Assembly (NCBI GenBank): GCA_001805695.1
Contig: MHGT01000009.1
Location: forward strand, 626-23,733
Direction of reading: 5' to 3'
DNA length: 23,108 bases
Source: Omnitrophica WOR_2 bacterium RIFCSPHIGHO2_02_FULL_67_20
GTDB lineage: Bacteria; Omnitrophota; Gorgyraeia; Aquiviventales; Aquiviventaceae
The notes beneath the pieces are model-generated. The model was given only the letters and a program-made list of their open reading frames with translations, was not told where the DNA came from and searched no databases. This document shows positions 21,193 to 23,108 of the stretch, one piece after another; the stretch's first letter is position 1; each line of letters opens with the position of its first letter. Made by a program: the position numbers and the translations under genes.

Positions 21193-22995
21193 ATGGTAGC
21201 CCCCTCGGTGGATTTCCTCAAGCCCCACGACGACCGCAAGGCCGCCTCGCGGCGGAGCCTCGCGCGGTTCCTCGCCTTCGTGCGCCCCTACCGCGGCCTC
21301 CTCGCCGCCGCGGTGGCCTTCGGCATCGTGCGCTACCTCATCCCGCTCGCCCTGCCCTGGTGCATCAAGATCCTCGTCGACGACTACCTGGCACCTGGCG
21401 CGGCGCGCCCGCACCTGCAGCTCCACTTCCTCATGGGCGGGCTGTGCGCGCTCTACCTCGTGTACGCCGTGGTCAGCTACTGGCGTTCCTACCTCGCAGG
21501 CCTCGCCGGCCACCGGCTCATCTTCGACCTGCGCCAAGCGCTCTACCTCCACGTCCAGCGCATGAGCCTGAGCTTCTTCGACCGGCAGAAGATCGGCGGG
21601 GTGGTCTCGCGCATGACGACCGACATCGCCTCGGCCCAGAACTTCGTGGGCGCCGCCTTCGTCAACACCATCATGGACTTCTCCTGCGTCGCCATCATCA
21701 TCGGGCTCCTCTTCTGGGTCCACCCGATGCTCGCGCTCGTGTCGCTCTCCGTCCTGCCGGCCTACGCCCTGCTCAGCCACGCGCTCCAGAAACGCATCCG
21801 GGCGACGAGCCGGGCGATTCACCACCAGCTGCAGGAAATCTCGGGCGACCTCCACGAGCAGTTCGCCGGCATCTCCACCATCCAGGCCTTCACCCAGGAG
21901 GAGACGGTGGCGCGCGAGTTCCGCGCGCAGAGCGAGCAGTACTTCGACACGGTCATGAGCAGCGTGCGGCTGCAGTCGGTGGCACTCGGCGTCACCGGCT
22001 TCCTCACAGCACTCGGCCCGATCCTGGTTCTCTGGTATGGCGCCTCCGAGGTCTGGGCCGGCCGGCTCACCGTCGGCAGCCTCATGGCGTTCTACGGCTA
22101 CCTGGGGATGCTCTACCAGCCGATCCAGCGGCTGACGGAGCTCAACCTCATCCTCGCCAACAGCCTCGCCGCGATGGACCGGATCTTCGAGGTCTTTGAC
22201 GAGTTTCCGGAAGTGCGGGAGCGTCCGGACGCGGTGGCTCTTCCCCGCCTCCAGGGCGAGATCCGATTCGAGGGCGTCCGGTTCCAGTATGCCGGCCGCG
22301 AGCCAGTGCTGGAGGAGCTGGCGCTGGCGATCCCCGCAGGCACGACGGTGGCACTCGTGGGGCCGAGCGGTGCGGGCAAGTCCACGCTGGTCAAGCTCCT
22401 CCCCCGCTTCTATGACGTGAGCGGCGGCCGGATCACGCTCGACGGCGTGGATATCCGGGCGGTGTCGCTTAAGTCGCTGCGAGAGCAGGTGGCGATCGTG
22501 TCCCAGGAGCCGATCCTCTTCAGCGGAACGATCGAGGACAACCTGCGCTACGGCAAGCCGGGCGCCTCGGCGGAGGAGCTCCGCGCCGCCGCCCGGGCGG
22601 CGTTCGCCGACGCGTTCATCAAGACCCTGCCGGAGGGCTACCGGACGCAGATCGGCGAGCGGGGCGTGCGGCTCTCGGGCGGGCAGAAGCAGCGCTTGGC
22701 CATCGCGCGCGCCTTCCTGAAGGATGCGCCGATCCTCATCCTGGATGAGCCGACGTCGGCGCTGGACGCGGAGTCGGAGGAGCTGGTCAAGCGCGCACTC
22801 CAGCGCCTGCTGGAGGGGCGGACCGCGCTCATCATCGCCCACCGGCTCTCGACCATCGAGCACGCGGATGTGGTCATCGTGCTCGACCAGGGGCGCATCA
22901 TCGAGCAGGGCCGCCACGAGGAACTCTTACGCCGGCCCGGCGGCCTCTACCGCCGCTACGCCGAGCACCAACTGACCGCGGTGGGCAATCAATAA
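21193..22995 (+). CDS. ABC exporter, MsbA/lipid-A type half-transporter
   Basis: Inner-membrane ATP-driven exporter that works as a homodimer or heterodimer. It has 600 residues: a six-helix transmembrane domain (about 25-330) fused to an ATPase domain (about 355-590). ATPase motifs: Walker A GPSGAGKST near 390, Q-loop VSQEPILFSGTI, signature LSGGQKQR near 495, Walker B ILILDEPTSALD near 515 and the switch His in AHRLST. The family includes MsbA (lipid A flippase) and multidrug or peptide exporters; the cargo cannot be told from sequence. It is divergent from dusB and followed after 4 nt by a small membrane protein gene. Confidence 0.93.
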   Translation: MVAPSVDFLKPHDDRKAASRRSLARFLAFVRPYRGLLAAAVAFGIVRYLIPLALPWCIKILVDDYLAPGAARPHLQLHFLMGGLCALYLVYAVVSYWRSYLAGLAGHRLIFDLRQALYLHVQRMSLSFFDRQKIGGVVSRMTTDIASAQNFVGAAFVNTIMDFSCVAIIIGLLFWVHPMLALVSLSVLPAYALLSHALQKRIRATSRAIHHQLQEISGDLHEQFAGISTIQAFTQEETVAREFRAQSEQYFDTVMSSVRLQSVALGVTGFLTALGPILVLWYGASEVWAGRLTVGSLMAFYGYLGMLYQPIQRLTELNLILANSLAAMDRIFEVFDEFPEVRERPDAVALPRLQGEIRFEGVRFQYAGREPVLEELALAIPAGTTVALVGPSGAGKSTLVKLLPRFYDVSGGRITLDGVDIRAVSLKSLREQVAIVSQEPILFSGTIEDNLRYGKPGASAEELRAAARAAFADAFIKTLPEGYRTQIGERGVRLSGGQKQRLAIARAFLKDAPILILDEPTSALDAESEELVKRALQRLLEGRTALIIAHRLSTIEHADVVIVLDQGRIIEQGRHEELLRRPGGLYRRYAEHQLTAVGNQ

Positions 22996-22999
22996 GCAG

Positions 23000-23108
23000 A
23001 TGTGGCTGAAAATTCTGCTCGTGAGCCTGGTCTGCTTTCTCGTCAACATCCCGCTCGGAATGATGCGCGAGCGCTCGAAGAAGTTCTCGCTCGCCTGGAT
23101 CGTCTGGG
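23000..23108 (+). CDS. Small membrane protein, partial (cut by window end)
   Basis: The ATG at 23000 opens a frame that stays open to the window end (36 codons seen). The N-terminus is a hydrophobic helix (about residues 2-20) followed by a basic stretch MMRERSKKFS and then more hydrophobic sequence. It begins 4 nt after the ABC exporter stop, which suggests co-transcription. The pattern (NIPLG, then RERSKKFSLAW) is like small conserved membrane proteins of unknown function. Confidence 0.65.
   Translation, partial: MWLKILLVSLVCFLVNIPLGMMRERSKKFSLAWIVW

Overview
The window is GC-rich, tightly packed bacterial DNA. It holds a complete 14-subunit respiratory complex I (NADH:quinone oxidoreductase) encoded as 13 polypeptides, because NuoE and NuoF are fused. 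The subunit set, an MsbA-like exporter and the divergent protein sequences suggest an uncultivated Gram-negative-type lineage, perhaps Nitrospirota, Methylomirabilota (NC10) or Omnitrophota. No ribosomal RNA or phylogenetic marker is present, so this is a guess.

Layout. Positions 66-2801 (minus strand) hold a double-length ThyX and an M24 peptidase. Positions 3047-8800 (plus) hold nuoJKLMN, mostly the membrane proton-pumping arm. Positions 8816-10023 (minus) hold a dienelactone-hydrolase-like protein and an 81-residue membrane protein. Positions 10312-18678 (minus) hold nuoA-B-C-D-EF-G-H-I, so the two nuo half-operons converge on the hydrolase. Upstream of nuoA on the same strand are a SpeD (pyruvoyl decarboxylase) homologue, maf and a tRNA-dihydrouridine synthase (18766-20959). 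Divergent from these is an ABC exporter (21193-22995), followed by the start of a small membrane protein cut by the window edge.

The two nuo half-operons carry almost the same 20-bp palindrome (19/20 identical, same orientation) next to their candidate promoters. It is TTTGTGA-N6-TCACAAA, which fits the NADH-sensing repressor Rex or a CRP-type regulator. This would explain how a split complex I stays co-ordinated.

A second theme is repeated DNA. Most gaps longer than about 30 bp contain a palindrome whose arms are tandem 7-mers (or 8-mers, or loose 9-mers), with a different word at most loci. Several of these run into genes and appear to encode protein ends (NuoD N-terminus, NuoG and Dus C-termini, hydrolase N-terminus). 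Separately, an 89-nt cloverleaf-shaped palindrome sits in frame inside the NuoF part of nuoEF and adds 30 residues. NuoM also appears to lack the conserved channel lysine. No gene-free stretch exceeds 300 bp; the longest (10024-10311) holds a palindromic repeat and a candidate promoter.
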